This document shows, piece by piece, positions 1-12,263 of a DNA stretch of 64,000 bases. The position numbers were made by a program, and so were the translations under genes. Under the pieces are notes generated by a model, which saw only the letters and a program-made list of their open reading frames with translations, did not search any database and was not told the origin of the DNA. Within the stretch, counting starts at the first letter, position 1. Each line of letters begins with the position of its first letter. The stretch is from positions 44,805,815 to 44,869,814 of the forward strand of contig CM055111.1 of the NCBI GenBank assembly GCA_029204225.1. Direction: 5' to 3'. This DNA comes from Diphasiastrum complanatum. Lineage: Eukaryota; Streptophyta; Lycopodiopsida; Lycopodiales; Lycopodiaceae.

Positions 1-953
<953 letters not shown>

Positions 954-1419
954 CAAAACAATAAAAAATATTGTGTTTTCTATAAGATAGATACAATTTG
1001 ACAATAATGTATGTCAGCTTCTTTTGATTCTTGACCAGGGTAATAATTGGCTTGGGGCTTCTCACTCCAGCTGGAACTAATAATACATACAAACAATCCA
1101 CACAATCCAATGTCACATTCAGCTATAGTCTACATCTATGACATTATGTCACGATATACAACATTAAATGCAAATTTTGGACATCATGATTGACATACGA
1201 TAATATACGCTATCATAAGCAATATTTTAAACAATACATCGATGTCATTTACGTACGACAAATTCTGTCATGCACAATTTGCATTTCTCCTTCCACGCCT
1301 CTGTACTTTGTGTTTCTTCACTGAGTCCACTCTCCTTTGGTGTCTCTCATTTACCGACTCAGAGTGAAATCCGACCCTTTGTATATTTTCGACCCTTTGT
1401 ACTGTCAACTCAGAATCTT

Positions 1420-2565
1420 TTTAAAGACTGGTATTTTTCCAAAGGATCGAATTTTTTCGAAGGATCGAACTTTTTCGACCTTTCCGACCCTGGATCGGAT
1501 CGAGGTGGATTTATTCCAACCCTTTGTATATTTTCAGACCCAGCGTAAAGTACGAATTTTTCAAAAACTCAAAATTTTTCAAAGGCTCAATTTTTTTTCG
1601 GAAGACTCGATTTTTTCTAAAGACTCGAATTTTTCAAATGACTTGAATTTTTGCAAAGACTTGAAATTTTTCAAATGATCGTATTTTTTTGAAAAACTCG
1701 ACTTTTTTTAGAAACTCAAATTTTTGGAAAGATTCGAATTTTTCGAAACTGGAATTTTTGGAACGACTCAAATTTTTTGAGACTTGAATTTTTGAAAAAT
1801 ATTGAATTTTTTCAATGACTCAAATTTTTCAAAGACTCGAATTTTTCCAAAGTATCGAATTTTCAAATGATTCGAATTTTTTGAAAGACTTGAATTTTTC
1901 GAATGACTCGAATTTTTTCAACGACTCGAATTTTAAGATACTCGAATTTTTGAAAAGGATCAAATTTTTTCAATGACTCAAATTTTTTAAATGACTCGAA
2001 TTTTTTCAATGACTCGACTTTTTCAAAGACTCAAATTTTTTCAAAGAACGAATTTTTCAACTGATTCGAATTTTTATTAAGACTCGAATTCTTTCAAAGA
2101 ATCGAATTTTTTGAAAGACTCGAATTTTTCGAAAGACTCAATTTTTTCTGAAGACTCTTAAATTTTTGGAACGACTCAAATTTTTGGAAAGATTCAAATT
2201 TTTCAAATGACTTGAGTTTTTCCAAACATTCGAAATTTTTCAAATGATCGTATTTTTTCGAAAGACTCAAATTTTTCCGAAGACTCGAATGTTTGGAAAG
2301 ATTTGAATTTTTTGAGACTGGAGTTTTTGGAACGATTGGAATTTTTTGCAAGACTCGAATTTTTGGAAAGGATCGAATTTTTTCAATGGTTCAAATTTTT
2401 CCAACAACTCGAATTTTTGAAAAAGATCAAATTTTTTCAATGACTCAAATTTTTCAAAGACTCGAATTTTTCTAAATGACGAATTTTTTAACTGATTTGG
2501 ATTTTTATTAAGACTCGAATTTTTTTAAAAAATCTAATTTTTTGAAAGACTCAAATTTGTATAAT
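1420..2565. repeat. Degenerate ~20-bp tandem satellite (GACTCGAATTTTTCAAA type)
   Basis: More than fifty imperfect units of roughly 18-22 bp repeat the core GACTCGAATTTTT followed by C/G-A-A-A variants. Unit length and sequence drift strongly. Any open frames inside encode F/S/K-rich repeats and are artefacts. The same family recurs near 14.0-15.1 kb (opposite orientation), 18.2-18.7 kb and 49.8-50.0 kb. Confidence 0.9.
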
Positions 2566-2569
2566 TTTA

Positions 2570-3035
2570 AGCTATTTTGTTGCTCCATGCAACATCGTTT
2601 CTATTATAATAATTTAGCACATGCTATTCATGGAACTAGGACAATACAGGTGTTAAAGTATGGTTTGCTTGCTTCTTGATATCGGCATTGGTATTTGTTC
2701 AAGCGGAGTGACTTCCATGATTTTTTTGCGAAATTCTTCCATGGAACATTTTGTAGATGTATATGTTTTTTGTTCAAACGGGGAGAAGTGGTGGTGCTGA
2801 ATGACAATATCACGCTGTGTAATGGCAAGGAGAGTGAACCTAGGTGGCAGCTTGTCTACGCGTTTGGGTACCAATTAATTTAAAATCAATCAACTTAACT
2901 TTCAGTTAACGAAATTTGCAGATTGGATGATTGATTTTTAAAAAAATTGGCTTTTGATGGAATTTGCAGATTTTTAGCACTGGTACTTGGAAGTTGGAAT
3001 CTCGAGTATGAACTCTTCTGCAAGAGTATTGCTTC

Positions 3036-3038
<3 letters not shown>
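2570..3038. other. Intergenic, nothing recognised
   Basis: AT-rich sequence between the satellite and the GA tract. Short open frames on both strands show no family resemblance. Confidence 0.4.

Positions 3039-3099
<61 letters not shown>
3039..3099. repeat. (GA)n microsatellite, ~60 bp
   Basis: Uninterrupted AG/GA dinucleotide run. Confidence 0.98.
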
Positions 3100-3101
<2 letters not shown>

Positions 3102-3491
3102 TGCTTAGCTTGCATCATTGTGTCGGATACTTTAGCTGCGATCCCGAAGAAGAGTTTGGTTACATGCAGCAGTAATTCATGAGACTTGCATTTGTACTAT
3201 TAATTCTCCAAGAGACCAGCAATTGGTGAGTTGCAATAAGAGGTTTGATTGGAAGATGTAATGGATACCTGTGACATATTATGCCCATTTTCAAGTAAAT
3301 TAAAAAGCAAAAAATGCATGCATTTTTTTCAAAGGCAGCTTCTGTTTTTTTTTTTTTCTGCCTGTCTGTGCCCGTCCATACGGATTCCATACAACTGCCA
3401 TGTGGCACATTTGTGTTGGTCAGTCAAAGTCAAACCTGCCTATTATGCTTCGTAATGTGCTTCTGAAAAAATTTCAGGTATCCATTACGCA

Positions 3492-3623
3492 ATGGAAGGA
3501 GCCGGGCAAAGGCCATTCTGTCCAGTTCAGCTTTCCAAAAAATTTAGGCTCGGCTCCGGGCCTCGTCCAAATTTTTTTGGAAATCCTTACCGGGTAGAAT
3601 GGCTTATGCCCGGCTCCTTCCAT
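3492..3623. repeat. 132-bp foldback, MITE-like
   Basis: The left end ATGGAAGGAGCCGGGC is the exact reverse complement of the right end GCCCGGCTCCTTCCAT. The match continues imperfectly inward for about 60 bp per arm (GGCCATTCT / AGAATGGC, TTTCCAAAAAA / TTTTTTTGGAAA), leaving almost no loop. No clear target-site duplication is visible. A miniature inverted-repeat element is the simplest reading. Confidence 0.75.
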
Positions 3624-3854
3624 AATACATAAGAGCGTCTTAAAAAAAAGAAAAAGAGATGGTGCGATCAGGTGAAGAGGACAATACTGTGACGTTGTTG
3701 GAGATCCATTTGTGAAAAGCCCAGATGGCTGCAGTTTCTTATCTGTGAAGGGTTTTTTTTTTGCTACACCATCAACTGAGTTTGTGAGGTGAATTTTCCT
3801 TGACCTTTGTTTTACAACTTAAATCACGAAACTTCGGTTGGTCACGAATATGAA

Positions 3855-3857
<3 letters not shown>

Positions 3858-3908
<51 letters not shown>
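3858..3908. repeat. (GA)n microsatellite, ~50 bp
   Basis: Uninterrupted AG/GA dinucleotide run. Confidence 0.97.
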
Positions 3909-3912
<4 letters not shown>

Positions 3913-4734
3913 GCTTGACATTAAGCAGTCATGAGTCAAATGGTGATGCTAAAAAGGTATAAATTCAAGCATGAAAAATGTTTACAAAGTTAACTTTTGT
4001 TAGGACATTCAAGTATTTCTCAAAGACATTAACATAAAGGTTCATGACTTTCCATTCACACAAGATATATTGATGTTTATCTTCATAGAATGGTAATTTT
4101 CTGACATAGTTATCATGTTGAGTGTGTTGGACAAATATTTTCAAATATGCGTACAGATAGTGCTCTCATCCAGTTCTCAACCGACACCTGCAGCGTTGTA
4201 GATATGATCTACCTGCATGGCGCATTATGACTAAGGGTCGAGGAAATGTAGATATTTGTCATGGCTTTGAAATGCTTGACATAGATGGAGAAGTGGGCAG
4301 GGAGTTGCTTCAGACAATGATACATTATAAAGGAAGGCAGTGAATAAGTGCAAACAATGCTTTAGCTCATCCATATTTTGTTAGGGCTGGTTTGCTAGGT
4401 CCATCCTCTATCCAACATTTGCGCTTGTAGCTTTTCGAGTTAGCTAGCAAGATCGAACTCAAGCTTTTCAATGGTTGTTCGGACTTTTAGCGAGGTCTGG
4501 TATTCAAATGGACATCCGAGGAAGGCATTCAAATGGCATTATGATCATCGGAAGCTTAATCATAGAGATGATTTCAGCACAAATGAAAAAGCTGGATCCA
4601 TTCATTATGTGCAGCTCAAAGTGGAATCAATCCGCTCAGGAGTATCACTTAAAAACAAACAGACACTAGCCTAATTGAGCAGATGGATAAGCACAAACCA
4701 ATGTCTTCCGCCAAAGCTCACTCATCTCCAACTA

Positions 4735-5111
4735 CCTAGTTAAACGCAAGCCAGTGTGTTGAAAGCTCTGTCGTAGGCAAGAAAGAGAGTTGCTTCTCCC
4801 CACGATTCATCTTTCAGTTGGTTGTCCATGATCCATTCAACAGTCAAGGAAAACTATGGAGCACCAAATCCATCTAGAGCTGCTGGCATGTGTGCTACCC
4901 AGGCGGTGTCGTATGCCAATGCGGTTGTTGCACCATCACCCATTGTTCTGAACATGCTTCTAACCTCCCCAATCAAATTGCCGATTGTGTCTTCGTCTGT
5001 GGATTCGTCATAATCTCCTTTCAAAGACTCAATTAAGTCATCCTTCCATAAAGTCAGAGGATAATAGGAGGGCTTGGTGGAAGATTGATCAGCTGGCATC
5101 TCTACTAGCAA
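4735..5111 (-). pseudogene. Class II-type diterpene synthase, N-terminal fragment
   Basis: On the minus strand an open segment contains IGEVRSMFRTMGDGAT then AYDTAWVAHMPA, the signature of the start of the beta/gamma domains of plant copalyl diphosphate/kaurene synthases (usual form: ..MLRSMGDGE..SAYDTAWVALVPA). After an in-frame TAG near 4856 the same frame continues VEWIMDNQLKDESWGEATLF and AYDRAFNTLACV, matching the family's SLEWIIENQ..DGSWG and NTLACV blocks. These enzymes cyclise geranylgeranyl diphosphate in plastids. The DXDD and DDXXD catalytic regions were not found, and the family usually has ~700-850 residues, so this is a ~125-residue remnant. The stop at the P-Q-F position suggests CAG-to-TAG decay. 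Confidence 0.85.
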
Positions 5112-5518
5112 TGATGCTACACATTTTTAGACAATGATCCTAGTATACTACTAGCAGCTGAACAAAGAACCTGTACTTACTTCAAAGAACTGCTTTGTTA
5201 TATACATTCTCAAATTTCAAAAAAGCAGAATGGAAAGGAACTAAGTAATTGTGAGGTGTTTATCCTATCAATACCTTTATCAATACCTTTACGACCCAGC
5301 GACATGCTTGATGTGAGCGCGGAAGCAAAATCCGCGGCGATACCAGTACATGCTCCAATGATGCATGCATGGAAAAGGGTCATGCATTTTTTTTCCCATA
5401 CATGCATCTTTCTCTCTTCCTTTCCAAAGTTTTTTAATTAAAAAAATCTATTGCATGAGTGAAAAAAAAAACATGCATGTGCACCCATACTCATGCACAA
5501 AAGTGTACATAAATTTAG

Positions 5519-5523
5519 ATATA

Positions 5524-5554
<31 letters not shown>

Positions 5555-5562
5555 TTATATTT
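5519..5562. repeat. (TA)n / (TATTTA)n microsatellite
   Basis: TA dinucleotide run followed by ATTTAT repeats. Confidence 0.95.
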
Positions 5563-5663
5563 GGGTTAAAAGGCACCGGGGACAAAGCATATGACACACT
5601 TGCTATGCGGGAGTCGTGAACCCAGTTGGTACATGTGCATTTAACACCCGGTTGCTATGCATT

Positions 5664-5737
5664 TCTTACGTCACGTCCATTTACTGTCACGCTGCCATGC
5701 CTTTCGTACGTCACGTCCATTTACTGTCACGCTGCCA
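5664..5737. repeat. Two tandem 40-bp units with TACGTCACGT motif
   Basis: The block TACGTCACGTCCATTTACTG plus CACGCTGCCA occurs twice at a 40-bp period. TACGTCA resembles plant bZIP-binding (ACGT-core) sites, but no promoter context is evident. Confidence 0.8.
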
Positions 5738-5739
5738 GT

Positions 5740-6811
5740 GAACATCGCGGGTAAGCTTCCTCTGAATTGGCTTGTGTTGGATTTGGTTGCAACAGTGTAG
5801 CAGGCATTAAGATTACAGGTGCTAAGACAATGTAGCCGTAGAGACTGAAACACGAACCAGGTCCCAATTATGTCTCAGACCAAAGAATCACAATCAAAAA
5901 AACATTTTGAATAAGTCTATCATTGTGTGCAACTGAGTGGAGGCGGACTATAGACGTATACGAGAATAAATATGTGCAACTGAGTGAAGAACTCTCTACC
6001 AAGCAGAGACACGCAACAATATCTGACCTACAATATTATTCCGAATTGAGTCAAATAGTCTCAAAATTTAAGTCTCGCATCCCCGTGGATGATACCGAAA
6101 CAGTTGAGCAACGTGAACGCCAGCAGGAAATTGAGAAGATTAACACTTTGATAATATCTGTTTCAAACTTTTCATTAAAGGTTTTGATCTTTAGAAAGAG
6201 GAAGGAAATCCGTTGTTGATGCCCAACGATCATACAGAACATGTTCAGGGCAACGATTCTCTATAATGTTCTTGGATGAGCGCAGATCCGTAAACTGATA
6301 TGTCTTGTAGGATTTTCGTAGTATATCAGCCTTTCCTGCAGCAGAGGAAGATTGAGCGCACATGCATTTCTCAAAGCAGCATGCCTAGAAGATGGAGAAT
6401 TGTTCAGCATGCATGGAGAAGGCACGGAGATGGATGAGCTTTGGTCGTCCTCTTTGGAGGCGATATGGAATGTAGATCGTTTCCCCTCTTCTTTGTTTGA
6501 GTGATTGGATGCAGCTTTAGGTTCACGTGGTCGGTCACTAGATTCAGGGTACGACGGTGCTGCTCAACGATGAATGTCATAAAATAGATGTCACTTTTGT
6601 ATGAATCTCATAAAATAGATGCTACGTTTGTATCCTGCGTTTCAAAAGTTCTGTACGCTTGCGACATCCGGACCACAGCGTAGAGAAAGAGCTTGAAGCC
6701 TCAGGATTGGCACAGACTATCTGCAAGCCTACGGGTTGTTCTTGTACACGTCAATTAGATAGTTTAAACATCTCTATATTGAATTTCCACTGTTTCACAT
6801 TTTTGGGCAGC
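5740..6811. other. Unassigned region
   Basis: Contains a 98-codon plus-strand frame (5923-6219) with a charged, possibly helical stretch (QRERQQEIEKINTL). It lacks a family match and could be chance. Short repeats ATAAAATAGATG near 6575 and 6609 are the only other structure seen. Confidence 0.3.
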
Positions 6812-7735
6812 TCACGTGAGCATTTCCAACGTTTCACATGACACAACGGAGATCATGCAATTAGTATAGGAGGCTTTAGGAGCATAGCGACTCCCTTTAC
6901 ACGTTATCTTAATCAGTGTCTCTTGCGTATATTGCACAATGCAGATCCTGCCTTGATAAATTTTGGAACAAACTGCAAAGCAGAGGAAGGAGATCGTATG
7001 TGTGTTGTAATCACTTATAGTCATGGATAGCAAGCAGAGATCTGTGAATTTTAGTTGGCTAAAAACGACCCTTAAGATGTGTGAAGGGAGAAGCCCAAAA
7101 TAACCCATAGCAACATCTCTAGCAACTAGTTTCTCAATTACAGCTTCTGGTAGTACTACTTCTCTCTTCTCCTCAACAATCTGAAATGCCATTGGATTTT
7201 TCACCCCCTCCACGGCTGAGGCAAGCCGTGCTCTGGCCCTTCTTCGAGACCTTGCCTGATTCTTTTTCCCAGTTTTAGTTTGTACTCTTTTTCTCATACT
7301 ATGATTGTGAACTGGAAGTTCTGGATCATCTCTGCAGTTCTCACTAGGTGTGCCTAGAGTATCCAAATTCGGAGCTTTGTATTCATGATAAGCGTAAAAG
7401 TTACTTACATATCTGCTAGAAGCTGCAACAGAATTAAGCAACGTGTTCTCCTGCCAAGTATCAATCGCCGATTCTAAAACCTGACTTTCATCAACCTTTG
7501 GCAGGCCTGCATCGTTTAAGTTCTGATTAGCTTGGCTCTTTCCCTCCTGATCATCTGATGACAGCCATATAGTACTGTTTGTGTTGGCAAATCGACTGGA
7601 ATTTTGAAGTATCTTCTGGTTCTCAGTTACAATTGCGCTTTTCCTAATTTTTGAAGCATGCTTTCTACGCACTTGCTGCCAGCCTACAGTATCCTCTGGA
7701 CTCTGATAAACTTGAGTACTCGCTCTACTTTACAA
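6812..7735 (-). CDS. F-box domain protein, partial gene (3' part uncertain)
   Basis: Minus-strand open region of about 300 codons. Its frame continues upstream of the first ATG (7672) to a possible acceptor near 7730, so the true start lies in an unseen exon. A Ser/Asn-rich N-terminal part is followed by a basic segment (KKNQARSRRRARARLASAVEG), then LLPSHILRVVFSQLKFTDLCLLS, which fits the first half of an F-box (LP..IL..VFS.L...DL..LS). The consensus then needs a VC.+W-like helix. VCSKIYQG follows after a short interruption ending TTTGCAG, so a small intron around 6970-7030 is likely. F-box proteins bind SKP1 and supply substrate specificity to SCF ubiquitin ligases. No C-terminal substrate domain is recognisable. 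Confidence 0.6.
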
Positions 7736-8373
7736 AGGCAAGATAGCATACTTCTGCATACGATGTTCTCTGCCAGTGATTTTGAACGAGAACTTGCAAA
7801 AAAAAAAAGCAAGTCTGTGAATCATAGGAAGAACGAGCTTTCTATTGTAAATTTCAGAATGAAAATAGCATGTGATGTTTGATGATACTCAAATTTTGCA
7901 TTGCTCATCCGTCTTAAACCAAAACTCATAGAAAAATCGTGTGGAAAGAATTCTGATGTGTGCTCCTAACAACATCTTATGTGTAAGTCTTGGGATATAT
8001 AAGTTGCCTTTACAGAAACTGAAGGATTTGCGAGGGTTTTTACTGATTTTACCAAATTATGCGAAGATCTAATTTTGTAGGAAATTATGAGGTCACCACT
8101 GCCTGTTTGGTAGAATTTGCCCAAATTTCACCTACTTTTATCTTTTTAGTATAAATAGATCCTTCCACCACTACCACTTTACATTCAAAATCTGGCAAAA
8201 TTCCAAACCGAGCCACAAAGATTACCCGTAAATGATATAGAAATTTATGGAGCTTTATATTGAGAATACAAAGCCTTGATAAGTCCATGTTATAGAAAAA
8301 GCTTGCTTGGAAGTCCTGTCATCACTGAAATCTGCATCCCTGATGCAATATTGATATGACAAATTGACTTGAC
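7736..8373. other. Intergenic, nothing firm
   Basis: A 67-codon minus-strand frame (8085-8288) lies between the two minus-strand gene remnants. It has no recognisable family and may be leader or intron. Confidence 0.3.
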
Positions 8374-8830
8374 TTATCCAAACTGGCAGTTGAAGTGTAT
8401 CTCTTCGATGACAAACCTGATACACTGCTCCACAGCTACAATGGCTTGATCAAAAATTGACTTATCGACTGCAAAACCGCAAAATCATCACACTCACCAC
8501 TCACCAAGAGCATCCAAAGTGTGATTATTGACCCGTTCTTCATCCTCTGCGTGTCCCACACACAGCTCGTCCAATGCAAGTCCGCTATCTTGCCCAATGG
8601 CTTTCAACTGGCACCACCTCGCACTTCCATCACCTGTGACCGCCAAAATGTGTGTACCTCCAAGCTAGCCCATATTTCCCTCCGAACGAGAAATTTCTAA
8701 GCTACAGATGCGTGTGTCAATGCAGCTATCACCTGACTCGACAATGCCACTGCCGATCATACTTGTGAGAGCGTTCCTCCAAAACGCCACTTGACGTTGG
8801 TTGTTTCGAACCCCAAAAGTTGAACCTGAT
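8374..8830 (-). pseudogene. Unrecognised spliced gene fragment, two 3' exons
   Basis: Minus strand. An open segment from about 8830 to 8505 ends with a GTGAGT donor. A GT-AG intron of 36 nt (8469-8504) leads to an exon 8468-8374 that ends at TAA. Joining at this junction keeps frame: the split codon becomes GTC. The predicted product contains HILAVTGDGSARWCQLKAIG and a helical tail (VEQCIRFVIEEIHF). An in-frame TAG near 8665 interrupts exon 1. The first part vaguely resembles a beta-propeller strand, but I do not recognise the family. The 36-nt intron is unusually short and may be part of the decay. Confidence 0.4.
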
Positions 8831-10476
8831 CACAAGAATTTTTTACCTTTAACCAGCATACCATGCCTAACTCTCACATGTGATTGCTTGCCCTCCCAAA
8901 ATTGTCGCCAATGATGAGTAGTCACGTCGCCAAACTGCACTTTCGTTACCAATACTAGCTTTCTTCACACAATTTCACTACCATTCGCCCCCATACTGCA
9001 TTTACCACTTCTAAACTGTTACCCTGTTAGGAGTAAGTAATAATGATTCCGAAGCGATAATGCCTCATTGTACCATCCTGTAGCAGGTTTTACCAGACAA
9101 AAATAGCCCCGAAATTGGCCCTACGGTACCCAAATAGCGAATGTAGCCCATCACTAGGTCACCTGCACCCCGCTCGATAGAATGGTGACGAAAACACCTC
9201 AAAACACATTTCTCCATGCTCTGTGACGTCGCTCTGCCCGCTGGCTCTGAGCAGCCAGTTTCAGGGATCATTTTGGCCCAAGGATGGCCAAAAAAGTGCC
9301 TTCTAGCCTAAGATAGATCCATTTCCAAAATGCCTTGCAAATTTGAACTGTAACTTCAAACTGAAGTTTCTTAATGAAGTGAAGTCCACTTTGGACTTCA
9401 GGTCCCTTCAATGAATTTCATGTGAAATTTTTTTAATGAAGTGCAAGGCACTTCTGCCCTTCAGGCCACTTCACCCATCATCTGACGATCCTGCTAAATC
9501 CAACGGTCCACATTTCCTTAGATCCAAACCATTGATTCAATTTTATTTTGATCAAATGGCCACGCTCATCGAGACTCCTGTAGGCACGGACCACTTCGGA
9601 ACACCATTGATTAGTTCAAGTTGGCCACACGCGAATTCCTCGACTCGTCCTCTCCTCCTTACTTCTTGATCCGACGGCTACAACTGCTTCTGCGCATTGA
9701 TCCCCACGCCTACATCCGCGGGCCCCTTCCGAACGCTACACACCCACACGGGTTGGACACGCGTGAGCTCCAACGACGGTCTCCTTCTTCTCCCTCTTGC
9801 TATGGCTTTCTGCCTCTTCATACAAGTGAATGTGGCCGCTTTCATAGAAACAAGACACAGTACATAAACATTGTTTCATATGCCTCATTTATTGCCGAAA
9901 ATTACATAGAAACAATCTGCCACATACGGCTAGACCTTATCTAGTCTTAGCATTCCTACGAAGAGCCCACAGACTCCTCGCCCTAGTCAGGTGCATTATT
10001 CTCTCGCTCTGTCTCCTGGTTAGCCCGAGGAATCTGCAATCTTTCCTTGACCATGGCCAGTTGTTGTGTTTGCTCACACTCACTAGCGGGGATAGGGGGC
10101 TGCAGCTTCGGGTGTCTCTGCTGAATTTCTCACTATCTCTATTCAAAGTCTGCTTGTTGCTTCCGATGCCTTTTGTTGTGTCTTCGGACCTCTTCCTCGA
10201 GCTTCGTCCTCTACACACACAAAGCAGCCCGTCAAGCTATATACCACGATGGAAATAAACTATGAAAAACACAAAACAAGCCTAAATTGCATGCGAACGG
10301 ATACAGGGCAAATGCTCACGTCAGGTGGTATCCACTCTACCATCTCGATCAACTTCCTCTCATAGCACCATGGCTCTCGCACAGGCTCACACATGCTCTC
10401 ACAGTCTCTTACAGCCTCTCACTGGCTTTGACTGACTCTCTCACAGCCTCTGAAAAGGCCTTTTAGAATGCCTCTC
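8831..10476. other. Unassigned region
   Basis: Scattered short open frames. A 93-codon minus-strand frame (9937-10218), rich in R, S and K, has no firm match and may be retrotransposon debris. GAAGTG/CTTCA-rich repeats occur around 9350-9470, and CTCTCACAG-type repeats around 10380-10450, just before the LTR element. Confidence 0.35.
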
Positions 10477-11486
10477 TGTAGTGGGTTTATTTCCTCCTCA
10501 ACCCAAGATCCAAGTGAACAAGCATTAAGGAGATGAAGTTAGTCATCACGCGGAGGTTCGTTCCCATGAGAGCGATAGCATATCTCAGAATTCACCATCT
10601 ATGGAAGATCCGCATCTAACTCTAACATCCATTAACCTTAACCATTAACACTACGCAACTAACACTACGTTTCATTAACACTACAATCCACAATGAGATA
10701 GATACTTGCTTCTCTCTCTCTCTCTCCTTCTCTCTCACAAAAAGCATAAGAAATAACAATTCCAATAACATTCAGATCCAACAATTAACAAGATACAACA
10801 AAGCATGAGAGATGGAGGAAAAGAGTTAGAGAGCAAGGACATTCACAAGTCCATTCCATAAGAGAACCAATCTGCTTGTATTGAAATGAAGATCTTAACA
10901 TGAGGAGCAATTCGAGTTTGCCCCTATTTATACTGGAGAGGAGGGCCTTGGCCTCAAAATCCTATTGGCCTATTTCTACCTGCCTAATTATTCAAATTTA
11001 AAAATAAGTGGGAACCCATTCAAAATTGGAGGGAACCAATTTGAATTTGAATTTGAACCAACTTTGGTGGGAGTCCCAACTTTATTCACTAACTTGACAT
11101 TTAGGCCTGCGACATTAAAAGTCCCGCCAAAAGGCCTAAGTCCTTTTATTGACTTGTAATTATTCAAATAACTATGTGATCATCGGGTTGGACTTACACA
11201 CTTATTAACTAGGGTTAGGGTTGTCTTGGGATCCGCAAACCCTCCAACAGTATCCCCCACCAAAACTGGTGGCGGTCCCACGACACCTGCCTCGAATCTT
11301 GAGTGCAAATTTTCAATAACAGTCATATGGATCCGGTGGCCATTCTCATGATAGCCTTGTTCATTGACAAATGGGTAGTCGACACCATCCAAAAAAAGAT
11401 CCCAATATAATGCTCCTTGATGTTGATCCTTGTAGATAGGTGCACCTGCTAGCAATGACATTGTTGAAGCTAATGACAAGGTTACA
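10477..11486 (-). repeat. LTR a (3' LTR in element orientation)
   Basis: 1010-bp direct repeat of LTR b with small differences (for example a shorter CT run). It ends at GGTTACA before an A/T tract that would be the polypurine tract on the minus strand. Confidence 0.8.
10925..10942 (-). promoter_or_regulatory. Candidate LTR TATA box
   Basis: The minus strand reads GTATAAATAGGGG. The equivalent site in LTR b near 12750 reads CTATAAATAGGGG. Both fit a pol II TATA element for leftward transcription. Confidence 0.55.
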
Positions 11487-11530
11487 ATTTTTTTTTTTGT
11501 GACATTTTCAAAAATTTGTAACTTCCTCAA
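11180..11530 (-). other. Open frame spanning the LTR end, conserved between LTR copies
   Basis: About 90 codons are conserved between LTR a and LTR b (13041-13304), including GAPIYKDQHQGALYWDLF and NEQGYHENGHRIHM. The LTR b version shifts frame near its end (one base missing in a C run near 13080). No family is recognised. It could be a small LTR-encoded peptide or chance. Confidence 0.3.
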
Positions 11531-12075
11531 TACTTAACGAATGGAAAAAAAAACTTATATTTCCAAAAAAGCCTATAATGCTCTACAACTGTAGCTATTC
11601 AGATGGAATTATAGAGAACAGAAGGTTGGGCAAAAAAAAAAATCAAACAGCACAGAAAAATAAAAAAAAACCTGGAAGTTTCTGGTTTTTGACAAGTTTG
11701 TAAAATTTTGTGGCCAGCTTTAAAAATTTGTAACTTGCCCAATATTGAGCGAAATCCAAAAATAATTATATGAATAGAAAGCCATTTCAATGCTCTACAA
11801 TTCTATTTATTCAAATTGAATTACAAAAAAATTGGGCAGAAATTGAATAAAAAAGAAGCAAAAAATAAAAAATAGAAAACAGAATTTCTGGTTTTTGACA
11901 AGTTTATAGATCTTTGTTGTCAACTTCAAAAATTTGTAACTTGCTCAATACTAAACGGAATTCGAAAAGAATTATATGACTAGAAAGCCCTTTCAATGCT
12001 CTACAATTCTAGCTATTCAGATTAAATTACAGAGAATAAAAAAATTGGGCAAAAAATTTGAATCAAAAGAGTAAA
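11500..12075. repeat. Three imperfect tandem ~210-bp units inside the LTR element
   Basis: Each unit contains AATTTGTAACTT..CTCAATACT.AACG, then AATGCTCTACAA.T.TAGCTATTCAGAT, then TTGGGCA followed by an A-rich tract and TTTCTGGTTTTTGACAAGTTT. Units begin near 11510, 11720 and 11930. Confidence 0.75.
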
Positions 12076-12240
12076 AAAATAAAAAAATAGAAAATACAGT
12101 CTCCACTCATTTTTTGAACGTTTTTGGACATAACTCTCACAAATCACATCCATATTGCAAAGCTAACCTGCCAAGACAAAGATGCCTAAATGCAAGCTAA
12201 CCATCCAACAAACATGCTGCAAATTGAAAAATTGGCATAG

Positions 12241-12259
12241 CTCCCCGGCAACGGCGCCA
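12241..12259 (-). other. Primer binding site, tRNA-Asp type
   Basis: The reverse complement of this stretch is TGGCGCCGTTGCCGGGGAG, matching the 3' end of plant tRNA-Asp used by many Ty3/gypsy and LARD elements. It is 4 nt from the LTR b edge. Confidence 0.85.
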
Positions 12260-12263
12260 AAAT

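Noticed and set aside
1337-2475. Open frames with F/K/S repeats (e.g. KDRIFSKDRTF) across the satellite.
   Set aside because: Artefact of a ~20-bp tandem repeat; no start or domain context.
4166-4680. Plus-strand frames (e.g. GNVDICHGFEMLDIDGEV) that might be a rearranged alpha-domain part of the diterpene synthase.
   Set aside because: Resemblance to the D.C.MAFR.LR..GYDV motif is weak, and several stops interrupt. Not enough to annotate.
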